Source: Microbacteriaceae bacterium (GTDB lineage Bacteria; Actinomycetota; Actinomycetes; Actinomycetales; Microbacteriaceae). Taken from it: a stretch of DNA of 51,024 nucleotides. The notes beneath the pieces were generated by a model. It ran no database searches. It saw only the letters and a program-made list of their open reading frames with translations, and was not told where the DNA came from. Location of the stretch: positions 1 to 51,024 of the forward strand of contig CANGNZ010000004.1 in the NCBI GenBank assembly GCA_947455435.1, written 5' to 3'. Of this stretch, positions 8,241 through 17,540 are shown in pieces. The position numbers and the translations under genes were made by a program. Numbering within the stretch: position 1 is the stretch's first letter; each line of letters starts with the position of its first letter.

Positions 8241-9114
8241 CTAGATCGACTTCGCCGTCATAGGCGAGAACTGCGGCACCGCTCAAACCGACGTGTTCAC
8301 CGTCTTCGGTGGCGAACATCCGCACTCCGAGGGTCCCGCCAGGCACAGTTACCTGCCACTGGTTTGGAGCGCCCTTACCAGCCCACAATCTTGTTGCGAG
8401 TGCCGCGGCGACGATTCCGGTGCCGCAAGAAAGCGTTTCACCAACTCCTCGCTCGTGGACGCGCATCGAAATGTAGCCGACACCGTTCTGAACCATGGGC
8501 TCAGCCGGCACGATGAATTCGACGTTTGCGCCGTTCGGTTGAACGGGTTCGATAACTGGAATCTTGGTCAGATCCAGCTCTTTTAGGTCTTCGGTGTTAG
8601 CGAGTGCCACCACAACGTGTGGGTTGCCGACGTTGATGCCTTGACCTGGGCGCGGAACATCTGAACCCGCTGTACGAACGGTGAGTTCGTCGCCTTCAGG
8701 GCGCCAACGCCCCATGTCTACAGCAAAACCATTGGTTGAGCGCTGAATGTCGCGCACGCCTGCACGAGTACCAATCGAAAGGGTGTCACCTGGCAAAAGC
8801 TCGACCAGACCACGCTCGGTTAGGTAGCGAGCGAAAACACGGACACCGTTGCCACACATCTCAGCGATACTGCCGTCACTGTTTCGGTAATCCATAAACC
8901 ATTCGGCGGCAGGCTCCTCGGCAAGGCTTGCCGCACCCTCGGCAATGGCGTTAGAACGCACGACGCGAATAAGCCCATCGGCACCAATGCCGAAATGACG
9001 GTCGCAAAGTTTGGCAACAATCGCGGCGTCAAGTTCGAGTTCGCCGCGCTCGTCGAGAATCAGCACGAAGTCGTTGCCAGTGCCATGACCCTTGGTGAAC
9101 TTGGTGGTTGCCAT
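8230..9114 (-). CDS. dapF: Diaminopimelate epimerase
   Basis: DapF interconverts LL- and meso-diaminopimelate without a cofactor, using two cysteines as the acid-base pair. Both are visible: Cys87 in [15 protein letters not shown] and Cys230 in [12 protein letters not shown]. The N-terminal [11 protein letters not shown] and the FGIGADGLI loop are family hallmarks. The protein has 294 aa. AGGG lies about 7 nt before the ATG. It sits 9 nt after miaA in the recA-recX-miaB-miaA-dapF run, a conserved actinobacterial order. With dapA and dapB further right it supports the diaminopimelate route to lysine. Confidence 0.96.
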   Translation of the reverse strand: MATTKFTKGHGTGNDFVLILDERGELELDAAIVAKLCDRHFGIGADGLIRVVRSNAIAEGAASLAEEPAAEWFMDYRNSDGSIAEMCGNGVRVFARYLTERGLVELLPGDTLSIGTRAGVRDIQRSTNGFAVDMGRWRPEGDELTVRTAGSDVPRPGQGINVGNPHVVVALANTEDLKELDLTKIPVIEPVQPNGANVEFIVPAEPMVQNGVGYISMRVHERGVGETLSCGTGIVAAALATRLWAGKGAPNQWQVTVPGGTLGVRMFATEDGEHVGLSGAAVLAYDGEVDLATL

Positions 9115-9123
9115 ACTTCAACC

Positions 9124-10041
9124 CTAATTGACTAGCGCCAGAGCCGATTCGACCAAATTCGAGCTATCAAACTCAAGCCAATTGATGCGGGCGTCGCGTC
9201 TAAACCAAGACATCTGCCGCCTGGCATAGCGTGAGGTAAGAAGCGCTGTTTGCTCGATCGCCTCTGACTGCGAGAGCTCACCATCAAGCTGAGCGAGTGC
9301 CTGGGCGTAACCAATGGCTCGACTAGAGGTCTTGCCCTCACGAACACCGAGAGGAATCAACGACTCTGCCTCGGCGAGAAGACCTTGCTTCCACATGGTT
9401 TCGGCACGCTTGAAAAGTCGTGGCACCAGAACCTCGCGATCGGCCCTCAGGCCAATCTGCGTGCTTGGTTGCCACTCTTCAGGAACATCTGGAAGCGCCG
9501 CGGCAAAGGGTTCACCGGTGATTGTGACTATCTCTAGAGCCCGGACTACCCTGCGTCCGTTTTGCGAGTCAATTCGGCTTGCCGCAACGCTATCTAAAGC
9601 CGCCAAACGATTGTGCAACTCTCTCGAGCCAAACTCGATTAGGTCAGCTTCTAACTGAGCCCTGAGTGCTTCGTCGCGCGCCGGAAACTCGAAGTTGTTT
9701 AGCACGGCAGCGATGTAAAGCATCGAACCGCCCACGAGAATCGGAGTGACCCCTCGCCCCTGCAACTCTTCGATCAGCGGGCGGGCAACCGACTGGTATT
9801 CGGCGGCCGTGGACTCGTCACGAATCTCGAGCCAATCGAGCAGGTGGTGCGGGATTCCTCGACGCTCAGCGAGGCTGAGTTTTGCGGTTCCGATGTCCAT
9901 GCCCCGATAGAACTGCATCGAATCGATGTTCACGATTTCGGCAGGTTCGCCGCGTTTGGCAAGGGCTTCGACGAGGTTTAGCCCAAGTTCGGATTTGCCG
10001 GTACCGGTTGGCCCGACAATCGCGATGATTTGGTTAGGCAC
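9124..10041 (-). CDS. miaA: tRNA dimethylallyltransferase
   Basis: MiaA transfers a dimethylallyl group to N6 of A37 in tRNAs reading UNN codons; MiaB then adds a methylthio group. The P-loop GPTGTGKS lies at residues 10-17, followed by [18 protein letters not shown] (substrate and metal site) and IPHHLLDWL. The C-terminal half has RRVVRALEI and [14 protein letters not shown], typical of the family. The start is taken as the GTG at 10041 ([10 protein letters not shown], 305 aa), because the longer open frame is inside miaB and lacks conservation. It overlaps the end of miaB by 8 nt, implying coupled expression of two enzymes of one modification pathway. Confidence 0.93.
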   Translation of the reverse strand: MPNQIIAIVGPTGTGKSELGLNLVEALAKRGEPAEIVNIDSMQFYRGMDIGTAKLSLAERRGIPHHLLDWLEIRDESTAAEYQSVARPLIEELQGRGVTPILVGGSMLYIAAVLNNFEFPARDEALRAQLEADLIEFGSRELHNRLAALDSVAASRIDSQNGRRVVRALEIVTITGEPFAAALPDVPEEWQPSTQIGLRADREVLVPRLFKRAETMWKQGLLAEAESLIPLGVREGKTSSRAIGYAQALAQLDGELSQSEAIEQTALLTSRYARRQMSWFRRDARINWLEFDSSNLVESALALVN

Positions 10042-11512
10042 CTCGAACACCGAGAGGAATCGAGCGACGACCCGGAGGAGCGGCGACCGGCACGCCACAC
10101 GATGCCGCCTGCGCGCGATCCCAGGCATCACCGGCGATTGAGCGGCGAACCGTGATGTCTTCGATAGTGGCCGGGTCAGAGATTAGGTGGAACGGGCCTG
10201 CCTCGTGAATGGTGACAGTTGCTAAATCGCCCGGGCGAGGCGCTAGAACGCCCTCAGGCAGGCTGAAGTGAACGAGGCGGCCATCACGTGCTCTTCCACT
10301 CAAACGGTTCGTGGCGGCGTCTTTGCGACCCTCGTTGTTGGCAACGAGCACCTCAACGGTCTGGCCGATGATCTTTTGGTTCTCTTCGAACGCGATTTGG
10401 TTAACCAGCTTGTGTAAGCGCTCAAAGCGCTCCTGCACCACTGCCTTCGGAATCTGGTTATCCATTTCGCCGGCTGGTGTGCCTGGGCGTATTGAGTACT
10501 GAAAGGTATAAGCCGTTGCGAATCGGGACTCGCTGACAACGCGCATGGTTTCTAAGAAATCTTCCTCTGTCTCACCCGGGAACCCGACGATGATGTCGGT
10601 AGATATCGCCGCGTGAGGAATCGAGGCGCGAACCGAGTCGATGATGCCCAAAAACTTCTCACTGCGATAGCTGCGCTTCATCGCCTTGAGAACCGCGTCG
10701 CTGCCGCTCTGCAATGGCATGTGCAGTTGAGGCATTACGTTTGGCGTCTCGGCCATCGCGTCGATCACGTCTTGCGTGAAGGCCGCTGGGTGCGGGCTGG
10801 TGAAGCGCACGCGCTCTAGGCCCTTGATCTCACCCATGGCACGCAAAAGCTTGGCGAAGGCGCCTCTGTCGCCGAACTCAACACCGTAGGTGTTGACATT
10901 TTGGCCGAGCAAAGTGATTTCAATGACTCCGTCGGCAACCAACGCCTCGACTTCGGCAAGGATTTCACCAGGGCGTCGGTCTTTCTCTTTGCCACGAAGG
11001 CTTGGCACGATGCAAAATGTGCAGGTGTTGTTGCAGCCAACCGAAATCGATACCCACGCCGCGTAAGTGCTGTCGCGTTTGGTCGGGAGATCGCTCGGGA
11101 AGGTTTCTAGCGACTCGAGAATCTCAACCTGAGCCTCTTCGTTGTGACGAGCGCGCTCTAAGAGCGTTGGTAGCGAACCGATGTTGTGGGTACCAAAAAC
11201 CACATCAACGTAAGGCGCTTTCTTCACGATCGTTTCGCGGTCTTTTTGGGCTAGGCAACCACCGACGGCCAATTGGAAGTCTGGGTTTTCCTTTTTCTTG
11301 CCATAAAGCTGAGAGAGGGCAGCGTAAAGCCTGTTGTCGGCGTTCTCACGCACCGCACAAGTGTTGAATACAACGATGTCGGGGTCGCCGCCAGCGGCGT
11401 CAACGTAGCCAGCGCCTTCTAGCAGGCCAGTTAGTCGCTCAGAGTCGTGAACGTTCATCTGGCATCCGAAGGTGCGAACTTCGTAGCTGCGTTGTTTGGT
11501 TTCAGAAGTCAT
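10034..11512 (-). CDS. miaB: tRNA-2-methylthio-N6-dimethylallyladenosine synthase
   Basis: This radical-SAM methylthiotransferase modifies i6A37 to ms2i6A37. The N-terminal domain binds an auxiliary 4Fe-4S cluster through Cys17 (FGCQMN), Cys52 (NTCAVREN) and Cys86 (GGCLAQ). The radical-SAM motif CNNTCTFC gives Cys160, Cys164 and Cys167. A TRAM RNA-binding domain follows at about 375-440. The C-terminal extension after it is Pro/Arg-rich and of unknown use. Its ATG shares one nucleotide with the recX stop (TAATG), and its end overlaps miaA. Confidence 0.96.
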   Translation of the reverse strand: MTSETKQRSYEVRTFGCQMNVHDSERLTGLLEGAGYVDAAGGDPDIVVFNTCAVRENADNRLYAALSQLYGKKKENPDFQLAVGGCLAQKDRETIVKKAPYVDVVFGTHNIGSLPTLLERARHNEEAQVEILESLETFPSDLPTKRDSTYAAWVSISVGCNNTCTFCIVPSLRGKEKDRRPGEILAEVEALVADGVIEITLLGQNVNTYGVEFGDRGAFAKLLRAMGEIKGLERVRFTSPHPAAFTQDVIDAMAETPNVMPQLHMPLQSGSDAVLKAMKRSYRSEKFLGIIDSVRASIPHAAISTDIIVGFPGETEEDFLETMRVVSESRFATAYTFQYSIRPGTPAGEMDNQIPKAVVQERFERLHKLVNQIAFEENQKIIGQTVEVLVANNEGRKDAATNRLSGRARDGRLVHFSLPEGVLAPRPGDLATVTIHEAGPFHLISDPATIEDITVRRSIAGDAWDRAQAASCGVPVAAPPGRRSIPLGVRGA

Positions 11513-12015
11513 TAGACCTCCGATTTTACCGCTTGCTCGCGAGCGTAGCGGATAGCTGCATAAACAATGCCACCGCTGTAACCCTTTCGCCCAAGAAACC
11601 CAGAAAGCCTGCGATCTTGAACGGCCTTGTCCAGGTGATTCATTGCCCGAAGTTTCTTTACAGCAAGTTCTTGAGCTGTTTCAAGCTCTTGCTCTGAGGT
11701 GATTTCAGCCACAGCTTCTTCGATCACCTCGGCTGCTACCCCCTTGGTGCTGAGCTCTCGTTTAATGGCTGACTTTGATAGACCTTTGTAGCTCCTACGG
11801 CTACTTACAACAACGGCAGCGAACTGCTTGTCATCGATAAGCCCCGCCTCCTCGAAGCGGTCGAGGATTGGTTCCGCGATGTCTTCAGGTATTTCGCGTT
11901 TTACAAGAATTGCCCTGAGCTGGGCTTTCGACTTAATGCCCTTGGAGAGCTGAAAGAGCAGGACATTGCGTGCCCTGCTCTCCAGCTTTTCGCGCGATGG
12001 CGCTTTTTCGGTCAT
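11512..12015 (-). CDS. recX: RecA regulator RecX
   Basis: RecX binds RecA filaments and limits their extension and ATPase activity. The 167-aa protein shows the tandem three-helix repeats of the family: the [19 protein letters not shown] region, [30 protein letters not shown] and the C-terminal [18 protein letters not shown]. It begins 2 nt after recA ends and overlaps miaB by 1 nt, so it is co-transcribed with recA and presumably SOS-inducible with it. Confidence 0.93.
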   Translation of the reverse strand: MTEKAPSREKLESRARNVLLFQLSKGIKSKAQLRAILVKREIPEDIAEPILDRFEEAGLIDDKQFAAVVVSSRRSYKGLSKSAIKRELSTKGVAAEVIEEAVAEITSEQELETAQELAVKKLRAMNHLDKAVQDRRLSGFLGRKGYSGGIVYAAIRYAREQAVKSEV

Positions 12016-12017
12016 CT

Positions 12018-13085
12018 TTAGGCGTTGGCTGCCTTATCGGCAACCGGAGCCACAACGTCTTCGACTGGAAGGTCAGCGACTGCACGCGGCACGCCAATGC
12101 CTAGCTTGGTCTTGATCTTCTTCTCGATTTCGTTGGCAACAGACTTGTTTTCGATCAGGTATTTGCGGGAGTTTTCTTTGCCCTGGCCAAGTTGTTCGCC
12201 ATCGTAGGTGTACCAAGCACCAGACTTCTTCACGATGTCGTGTTCGACACCGAAGTCAAGAAGGCTACCTTCACGAGAAATACCGTGACCGTAAATGATG
12301 TCGAACTCGGCCTGCTTGAAAGGTGAAGCCATCTTGTTCTTCACAACCTTTACGCGGGTTCGGTTACCGACAGCTTCGGTACCGTCCTTCAGGGTTTCGA
12401 TGCGACGGATGTCTAGGCGAACCGATGCGTAGAACTTCAGAGCCTTACCTCCGGCGGTGGTCTCTGGGCTACCAAAGAACACACCAATCTTTTCGCGCAG
12501 CTGGTTAATGAAGATCATTGTGGTACCGGTGTTGCTTAGCGCACCGGTGAGCTTTCGAAGTGCCTGCGACATCAGACGGGCCTGAAGACCAACGTGAGAG
12601 TCACCCATCTCGCCTTCGATTTCGGCACGCGGAACAAGCGCCGCAACCGAGTCGATGACGATGATGTCGATGCCACCCGAGCGAATAAGCATGTCGGCGA
12701 TTTCAAGGGCTTGCTCACCGGTGTCTGGCTGGCTGACGAACAAGTCGTCGATGTTAACGCCGAGTGCTTTGGCGTATTCAGGGTCTAGAGCGTGCTCCGC
12801 GTCGATAAACGCGGCGGTGCCGCCGGCAGCCTGGGCATTGGCGATTGCGTGAAGAGCGATTGTGGTCTTACCCGAAGACTCCGGGCCGTAAACCTCGATG
12901 ATGCGACCACGCGGAAGGCCGCCAATACCTAGCGCGACGTCTAAAACAATTGAGCCGGTAGGAATGACCTCAACCGGTGCGCGCTCGTCTGAGCCGAGGC
13001 GCATAACGGAGCCCTTGCCGAACTGACGCTCGATCTGGGCTAGCGCAGTGTCTAGCGCTTTTTCGCGTTCGTTTGCTGATGCCAT
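12018..13085 (-). CDS. recA: Recombinase RecA
   Basis: RecA forms filaments on ssDNA, catalyses strand exchange and activates LexA self-cleavage. The 355-aa protein has the Walker A GPESSGKT (67-74), [17 protein letters not shown], the Walker B region [10 protein letters not shown], loop L1 around [21 protein letters not shown], and loop L2 around [21 protein letters not shown]. The C-terminus is short. AGAGGA lies about 5 nt before the ATG. A leader of about 110-120 nt separates it from a predicted promoter that overlaps an SOS box (13222-13235). Confidence 0.98.
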   Translation of the reverse strand: MASANEREKALDTALAQIERQFGKGSVMRLGSDERAPVEVIPTGSIVLDVALGIGGLPRGRIIEVYGPESSGKTTIALHAIANAQAAGGTAAFIDAEHALDPEYAKALGVNIDDLFVSQPDTGEQALEIADMLIRSGGIDIIVIDSVAALVPRAEIEGEMGDSHVGLQARLMSQALRKLTGALSNTGTTMIFINQLREKIGVFFGSPETTAGGKALKFYASVRLDIRRIETLKDGTEAVGNRTRVKVVKNKMASPFKQAEFDIIYGHGISREGSLLDFGVEHDIVKKSGAWYTYDGEQLGQGKENSRKYLIENKSVANEIEKKIKTKLGIGVPRAVADLPVEDVVAPVADKAANA

Positions 13086-13207
13086 TTTGGTCCTCTTACT
13101 TCTGGCGCATCGCGCCTATAGGTTTCATTTTCCTGTGACACTACGTGGAACCTCCGACACTGAGTCGGGGTGGCGCGGAAATTGTGGACAACTTCGTTGT
13201 TAGAAAC

Positions 13208-13235
13208 AGAATAGCAATATTCGAACAAGTTTTCG
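13208..13235 (-). promoter_or_regulatory. recA promoter region with LexA operator
   Basis: On the minus strand CGAAAACTTGTTCG (13235-13222) matches the SOS box CGAAC-N4-GTTCG with one mismatch. A -10-like TATTCT (13213-13208) starts 8 nt after it, so LexA bound there would cover the -35 to -10 spacer. A second, poorer half-match (CGAATGTTTGTTCA, 13263-13276) lies inside the 3' end of the DUF3046 gene. The leader downstream also carries a short CCGAC/GTCGG hairpin (13154-13168). Confidence 0.7.
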
Positions 13236-13241
13236 AATTAT

Positions 13242-13475
13242 TTATTTCGGCGTGTCTTTTTTCGAATGTTTGTTCAAACCGTGCCAGCGTTCCTTAGGGA
13301 CACCAGATGTGCGGCACACGGCAAGCCAAACCTCCTTTGGGTCAAACCCCGAAGCTAGCGCCTTATCGGCAGTGAGGTCCCCTAAATCGCCCAAAACTAG
13401 ATCGCGACGAATCACCGACGAATATTCGAGACCGAATTCGTCACTCATGAGTTCGTTGAACTGACTTAGGCGCAT
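13242..13475 (-). CDS. DUF3046 family protein
   Basis: This 77-aa protein of unknown function matches the actinobacterial DUF3046 family: MRLSQFNELMSDEFG at the N-terminus, DLVLGDLGDLTADKALASG in the middle and a KEVWLAVCRTSGVPKERWHG end. The family is repeatedly found directly upstream of recA in Actinobacteria, as here. AGGG lies 8 nt before the ATG. A terminator separates it from clgR. A short charged tail (KHSKKDTPK) closes it. No function is assigned. Confidence 0.85.
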   Translation of the reverse strand: MRLSQFNELMSDEFGLEYSSVIRRDLVLGDLGDLTADKALASGFDPKEVWLAVCRTSGVPKERWHGLNKHSKKDTPK

Positions 13476-13493
13476 GCCTAAAACCCTAAGCGA

Positions 13494-13521
13494 AAACCCC
13501 GATCATCACTGACCGGGGTTT
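13494..13521 (-). terminator. Rho-independent terminator after clgR
   Basis: On the minus strand AAACCCCG and CGGGGTTT form an 8-bp stem with a 12-nt loop, followed by further T residues (TTTTCG context). It lies 16 nt after the clgR stop and before the DUF3046 gene, so it should end the ftsK-pgsA-cinA-clgR transcript. Confidence 0.75.
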
Positions 13522-13536
13522 CGTTTGCTTTGGTGA

Positions 13537-13827
13537 TTAGCGCGAGAAAGATGCAACCAGCTCTGCAGGCACGGTGTCTGGGATCGTTAGACCCTCAAGA
13601 ACTGCGAGGCGATCGCTCACCTCGCGCATGATCTGCGAGATTGGCACATCAAGGGCCTCGGCAATAGCGAGAAGAATCTCACTCGAAGCCTCTTTCTGCC
13701 CACGCTCAATCTCGCTCAGGTAACCGAGGGCTACGCTTGCGCGGCCCGCTACCTGGCGAAGAGTGTGGCGCTTTTGCAGACGGAGTTCTCGAAGAACATC
13801 ACCGATTTCGCGACGAACTAACAGCAT
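13537..13827 (-). CDS. clgR: ClgR-type XRE family transcriptional regulator
   Basis: This 96-aa protein has a helix-turn-helix at about 12-66 (LRELRLQKRHTLRQVAGRAS, then ALGYLSEIERGQKEASSEIL). That sequence and the position after cinA and pgsA identify ClgR, which in Corynebacterium, Streptomyces and Mycobacterium activates clpP/clpC and other stress genes and is itself degraded by Clp. AAAGGAG lies 5 nt before the ATG. A -10-like TATCCT (13871-13866) in the 78-nt gap after cinA suggests its own promoter. The C-terminal tail is slightly shorter than in many homologues. Target genes are outside the window. Confidence 0.85.
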   Translation of the reverse strand: MLLVRREIGDVLRELRLQKRHTLRQVAGRASVALGYLSEIERGQKEASSEILLAIAEALDVPISQIMREVSDRLAVLEGLTIPDTVPAELVASFSR

Positions 13828-13905
13828 GAAAGCTCCTTTCTGACAACCCTCGTTTGAGGAGTTACAGGATAACTTACAACGGCGACAAGGATTTTATGCC
13901 CGCAA

Positions 13906-14379
13906 TTACTGCGAGTTACCTGTGAGAACTTCGAGAAGTTCGGTGAGCGCGGCGGCAACAGCTGCACGGCGAATCTCTTCGCGACTACCCGCAAATTGAA
14001 ACTCAAAAACGTCCGAACTTTCGGGAGTGATTACCCCAATGCAAACCGTCCCGACTTGCTTGCCGTCTTGCTTATCTGGGCCAGCAACACCCGTTGCCGA
14101 CAGCGCAACATCGGCGCCGAGCCGGTTGGCAGCACCAACGGCCATCTCGATCGCCACCGCAGGATCAACCGCCCCGTTTGCAGCCAAGAGGTCGGAATCG
14201 ACCCCGAGTAGAGCGTGCTTAAGGTCGCTGGCATAGGCGACAACCGAGCCACGAAACACCTTAGAAGCGCCTGGGACGCTCACAAAGGCGTCGGCGAGCA
14301 AGCCACCAGTCAGTGACTCGGCGAGCGCCAAACTCCAGCCACGGGCCTCTAGGGCCTTCAAAGCCTCTGCAGCACTCAT
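13906..14379 (-). CDS. CinA-family nicotinamide-nucleotide amidohydrolase
   Basis: This 157-aa protein matches the stand-alone C-terminal CinA domain (PncC), which deamidates NMN to NaMN in pyridine nucleotide recycling. Family motifs are LALAESLTGGLLADAFVSVPGAS, FRGSVVAYASDLKHALLGV and LSATGVAGPDKQDGKQVGTV. The N-terminal molybdopterin-binding-like domain of long CinA proteins is missing, as is common. It overlaps pgsA by 4 nt (ATGA) and ends 78 nt before clgR. The biochemical role is inferred from the family. Confidence 0.88.
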   Translation of the reverse strand: MSAAEALKALEARGWSLALAESLTGGLLADAFVSVPGASKVFRGSVVAYASDLKHALLGVDSDLLAANGAVDPAVAIEMAVGAANRLGADVALSATGVAGPDKQDGKQVGTVCIGVITPESSDVFEFQFAGSREEIRRAAVAAALTELLEVLTGNSQ

Positions 14380-14909
14380 TTTTTAGCTCCCGCCGCTAGG
14401 TAACCAACGCCTGTCCAGACGGTGAGAACGACCGATATCCAGATCAAACCAAATTCCACGTATGGCTGCACGCCAAATGGCATCCAGTTGGCTGGGCTGA
14501 GCAAGAAGCCAACCATGATCGATTGCATGATTGTCTTGAGTTTGCCGCCGCCAGATGCCGCGATGACTCTGTCTCGAATTACCGCGAAGCGGTAGATGGT
14601 GATGCCGATTTCGCGAACCAGGATTATGCCGGTGATCGACCAGTCGACCTCGCCGAGCATTGATAGCGAAACCAGCACTCCCCCGATGAGCAACTTGTCG
14701 GCGATCGGGTCAAGAAGCTTGCCGAGGTTGGTGACCTCACCGCGCTTTCTGGCGACAGCGCCGTCGACTCCATCGGTGGCTGCAGAGAGAACGAAGAGCA
14801 AAACCGCCAACCAGCGCCAAGTCGAGCCGCGATCTGGTTCGGCAAAGACCACCCAGATCACAAAAGGCACGAGTGCGATTCGAAGCAGCGTGATCAGGTT
14901 GGCAATCAT
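14376..14909 (-). CDS. pgsA: CDP-diacylglycerol-glycerol-3-phosphate 3-phosphatidyltransferase
   Basis: PgsA makes phosphatidylglycerol phosphate in the membrane. The CDP-alcohol phosphatidyltransferase signature D-G-x2-A-R-x8-G-x3-D-x3-D is visible from DGAVARKRGEVTNLG to LLDPIADK. Several hydrophobic segments span the 177 residues, beginning with the LITLLRIALVPFVIWVVF helix. It shares one nucleotide with ftsK (TGATG) and overlaps cinA by 4 nt. Actinobacteria often have related transferases (for example for phosphatidylinositol), but the position between ftsK and cinA supports PgsA. Confidence 0.92.
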   Translation of the reverse strand: MIANLITLLRIALVPFVIWVVFAEPDRGSTWRWLAVLLFVLSAATDGVDGAVARKRGEVTNLGKLLDPIADKLLIGGVLVSLSMLGEVDWSITGIILVREIGITIYRFAVIRDRVIAASGGGKLKTIMQSIMVGFLLSPANWMPFGVQPYVEFGLIWISVVLTVWTGVGYLAAGAKK

Positions 14910-17500
14910 CAGTCGCGGCCCGTTAGCTGCCAGGCGTCTTCGTCGCCATCGGTGTCGTCACTGACGATTTCTGAGTCGTCGATAAAGTCGGCTGCGGTTC
15001 GAACCTTTGGCGTTGGGGTTACTCCCGGCTCGCCGCGAAGCTGACCGAGAACCACCGCAAGTTCGTCAGGCTGAACCAATACGTCTCGAGCCTTCGAGCC
15101 TTCGCTCGGGCCAACAATGTTGCGTGACTCGAGGAGGTCCATTAGTCGACCGGCCTTGGCGAAACCGACGCGAAGCTTGCGTTGCAACATCGAGGTTGAA
15201 CCAAACTGCGACGAGACGATCAGCTCGGCCGCGGCCAGAAGAAGCTCTAGGTCGTCGCCGATGTCGGCATCAATGTTCTTGGTGACAACTGGTGCATCGA
15301 CATCTTCGCGGTATTCAGGATCCATTTGTCGCTTGACGTGCTCAACAACCTTCTCGAGCTCGGCTTCGCTGAGCCAGGCACCTTGAACGCGAATCGGCTT
15401 GTTCGTGCCCATCGGCGAGAAGAGAGCGTCACCTTGGCCAATCAGCTTCTCGGCGCCGGGTTGGTCGAGAATAACTCGCGAGTCGGTAACCGAGGAGACC
15501 GAGAAAGCGAGTCGGCTCGGAACGTTTGCCTTGATCAAACCAGTAACAACATCTACCGATGGACGCTGCGTGGCAAGCACCAGGTGAATTCCAGAGGCAC
15601 GTGCGAGCTGCGTGATTCGAACAATCGAGTCCTCAACCTCTCGAGGCGCAACGATCATGAGGTCGGCAAGCTCATCGACCACGACGAGGAGGTATGGGTA
15701 AGGCGTTAGAACACGCTTCGAGCCCTCTGGAACACTGACCGTGCCCGCAACCACGGCTCGGTTGAAATCGTCCACGTGCTTGAAGCCAAAGGCTGCTAGA
15801 TCGTCGTAGCGAGAGTCCATCTCTTTTACGACCCAGGCAAGCGCTTCGGCTGCCTTCTTGGCATTGGTGATGATCGGGGTGATTAGGTGCGGCACACCCT
15901 GGTAGGCCGCCAGCTCTACACGCTTAGGGTCAATTAGAACCATGCGAACCTCGGCCGGCTTTGCGCGCATCAGGATCGAGGTGATCATCGAGTTCACAAA
16001 CGAAGACTTACCTGCGCCAGTGGCACCTGCAACTAGGAGGTGAGGCATCTTGGCGAGGTTGGCAACGACAAAACCGCCCTCAACGTCTTTACCGATCCCG
16101 ATCGTTAGCGGGTGTGCGCTCGTGGTTGCCACGTTTGAACGCAGCACATCGCCGAGCGAAACCGTTTCACGGTCGGTGTTGGGAATCTCGATACCAATCA
16201 GCGACTTACCTGGAATCGGTGCAAGGATTCGCACTTCGTTGCTCGCAACGGCGTAAGAGAGGTTGTTGGCTAGTCGGGTGACAGCCTCAACTTTGACGCC
16301 AGGCGCAAGCTCAACCTCGTAGCGAGTGACTGTTGGGCCACGCGAGAAGCCAACCACCTTGGCATCAACCGAGAACTCGGCAAAGACGCTGGTGATTGCC
16401 TGAGTGATTACGGCGTTGGCTTCGGTTTTAGCCTTAGGCGGGGTGCCAGGCGGAAGCATCGACACCGGAGGAAGAACGTATGCCCGCTTCGGTTTAGCGG
16501 CAACGACGGCGACCTCGGCCAATCCTTCAGCGGCAGGCACAACCTCGGTCGCAAAGGTTTCCGGCTCGGCTACAACCGTGATTGGTTCGGTTTGATCCGA
16601 AACGAAGGTGTCAACCGAAGGAACATCATCGACTGGCTCGTCGGCAAAAAGCTCACCGAGGGTGTCTTCTTCGAGAATCGGGGTCTCGTAAGGCTCTTCG
16701 TCTTTGGCGTCTTTATCGCGACGCCACCAGGGCACCTTGGTGCCGTCGTAGGCATCGTGAACATCTTCAAGCGGTTCGGCTTTCTCTTTAGCCGCTCTTG
16801 GCTCTCCGCTTGAAAACAGGTTTTGCCAAAATGTCGAAAGTCGCTCGCGAATCTTGTTTGGGGCGGTCTTGGTCAAGATCAGCACCGACATAAAGGCAAC
16901 AAGAAGCATGAACGGCACCGCACCCCAGATGGTGAGGTAGAGAGCAGGAACCGAAATCAACCAACCGAACATTCCACCGGCAGCGGTGAAAGCCGGTGCA
17001 AAGTTTGGGTCGCTCGGCTGCGGCTGGGCGCTGAAAAGGTGAAACAACCCAGACGCACTGGTGACCAGCAAAATGAGGCCAATGATGATGCGTCCGGTTG
17101 AATCATTGACCGAAGGCGGCTTGCGCATCAGGTAGATGGCAAAAATCACCATGACCACAGGTAGAGCCAGCGCCACGCGGCCAAACATTAGGCCGAAGGT
17201 GAACTGGTGAAGAGTTATCGCCCAGTCAACCTTTGACTCGAACCAAGCTAGCCAGGCTCCTAGGACACCGAGGACGAAAACGACGAACGGCAGGCCGTCG
17301 CTGCGTTCTTCGGCCGAAGGCTTGTTTCGCATGTCGAAGCGAACAACCCAGCCAAGTGCGTGAGCAAGGCTCTTGAAAATGCCAGAACCTACCGAACGCT
17401 TCTGTTCGATTCGTTTGGTCGGTTTTGGTTTCGCGGTGCGCGAAGTCGCCCGAGGCTTCGTAGTCGTGCCCCGGCGCGGTGTTGGTTTGCGCTCGGCCAT
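14909..17500 (-). CDS. ftsK: DNA translocase FtsK
   Basis: FtsK pumps chromosomal DNA through the closing septum and activates dimer resolution. The 863-aa protein has a basic N-terminus (1-60), about four to five membrane helices (68-212), an acidic Pro/Glu-rich linker (230-345), an alpha/beta motor with Walker A GATGAGKS (492-499) and Walker [14 protein letters not shown], and a C-terminal winged-helix gamma domain (about 780-845: [26 protein letters not shown]). No ribosome site precedes the ATG; TATCTT ends 6 nt upstream, so the message may be leaderless. A hairpin lies between rnj and this gene. Confidence 0.96.
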   Translation of the reverse strand: MAERKPTPRRGTTTKPRATSRTAKPKPTKRIEQKRSVGSGIFKSLAHALGWVVRFDMRNKPSAEERSDGLPFVVFVLGVLGAWLAWFESKVDWAITLHQFTFGLMFGRVALALPVVMVIFAIYLMRKPPSVNDSTGRIIIGLILLVTSASGLFHLFSAQPQPSDPNFAPAFTAAGGMFGWLISVPALYLTIWGAVPFMLLVAFMSVLILTKTAPNKIRERLSTFWQNLFSSGEPRAAKEKAEPLEDVHDAYDGTKVPWWRRDKDAKDEEPYETPILEEDTLGELFADEPVDDVPSVDTFVSDQTEPITVVAEPETFATEVVPAAEGLAEVAVVAAKPKRAYVLPPVSMLPPGTPPKAKTEANAVITQAITSVFAEFSVDAKVVGFSRGPTVTRYEVELAPGVKVEAVTRLANNLSYAVASNEVRILAPIPGKSLIGIEIPNTDRETVSLGDVLRSNVATTSAHPLTIGIGKDVEGGFVVANLAKMPHLLVAGATGAGKSSFVNSMITSILMRAKPAEVRMVLIDPKRVELAAYQGVPHLITPIITNAKKAAEALAWVVKEMDSRYDDLAAFGFKHVDDFNRAVVAGTVSVPEGSKRVLTPYPYLLVVVDELADLMIVAPREVEDSIVRITQLARASGIHLVLATQRPSVDVVTGLIKANVPSRLAFSVSSVTDSRVILDQPGAEKLIGQGDALFSPMGTNKPIRVQGAWLSEAELEKVVEHVKRQMDPEYREDVDAPVVTKNIDADIGDDLELLLAAAELIVSSQFGSTSMLQRKLRVGFAKAGRLMDLLESRNIVGPSEGSKARDVLVQPDELAVVLGQLRGEPGVTPTPKVRTAADFIDDSEIVSDDTDGDEDAWQLTGRD

Positions 17501-17506
17501 TAAGCC

Positions 17507-17512
17507 AAGATA
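17507..17512 (-). promoter_or_regulatory. Possible leaderless -10 box of ftsK
   Basis: TATCTT fits TANNNT and ends exactly 6 nt before the ftsK ATG, placing a transcription start at or next to the A of ATG. No Shine-Dalgarno sequence is present. The same geometry recurs at several genes in the window. Confidence 0.4.
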
Positions 17513-17522
17513 TCAGCCACCG

Positions 17523-17537
17523 CCGTCAATTTGACGG
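17523..17537 (-). terminator. Short hairpin after rnj, weak terminator candidate
   Basis: CCGTCAATTTGACGG is a near-perfect inverted repeat (6-7 bp stem) that starts 3 nt after the rnj stop. No T-run follows on the minus strand, so termination would be weak. It could instead protect the 3' end of the upstream message. Confidence 0.4.
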
Positions 17538-17540
17538 AGG

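Noticed and set aside
13863-13920. ClgR self-binding site upstream of clgR
   Set aside because: A CGC and GCG pair is present but separated by 7 nt rather than the expected 5, so I do not call it an operator.
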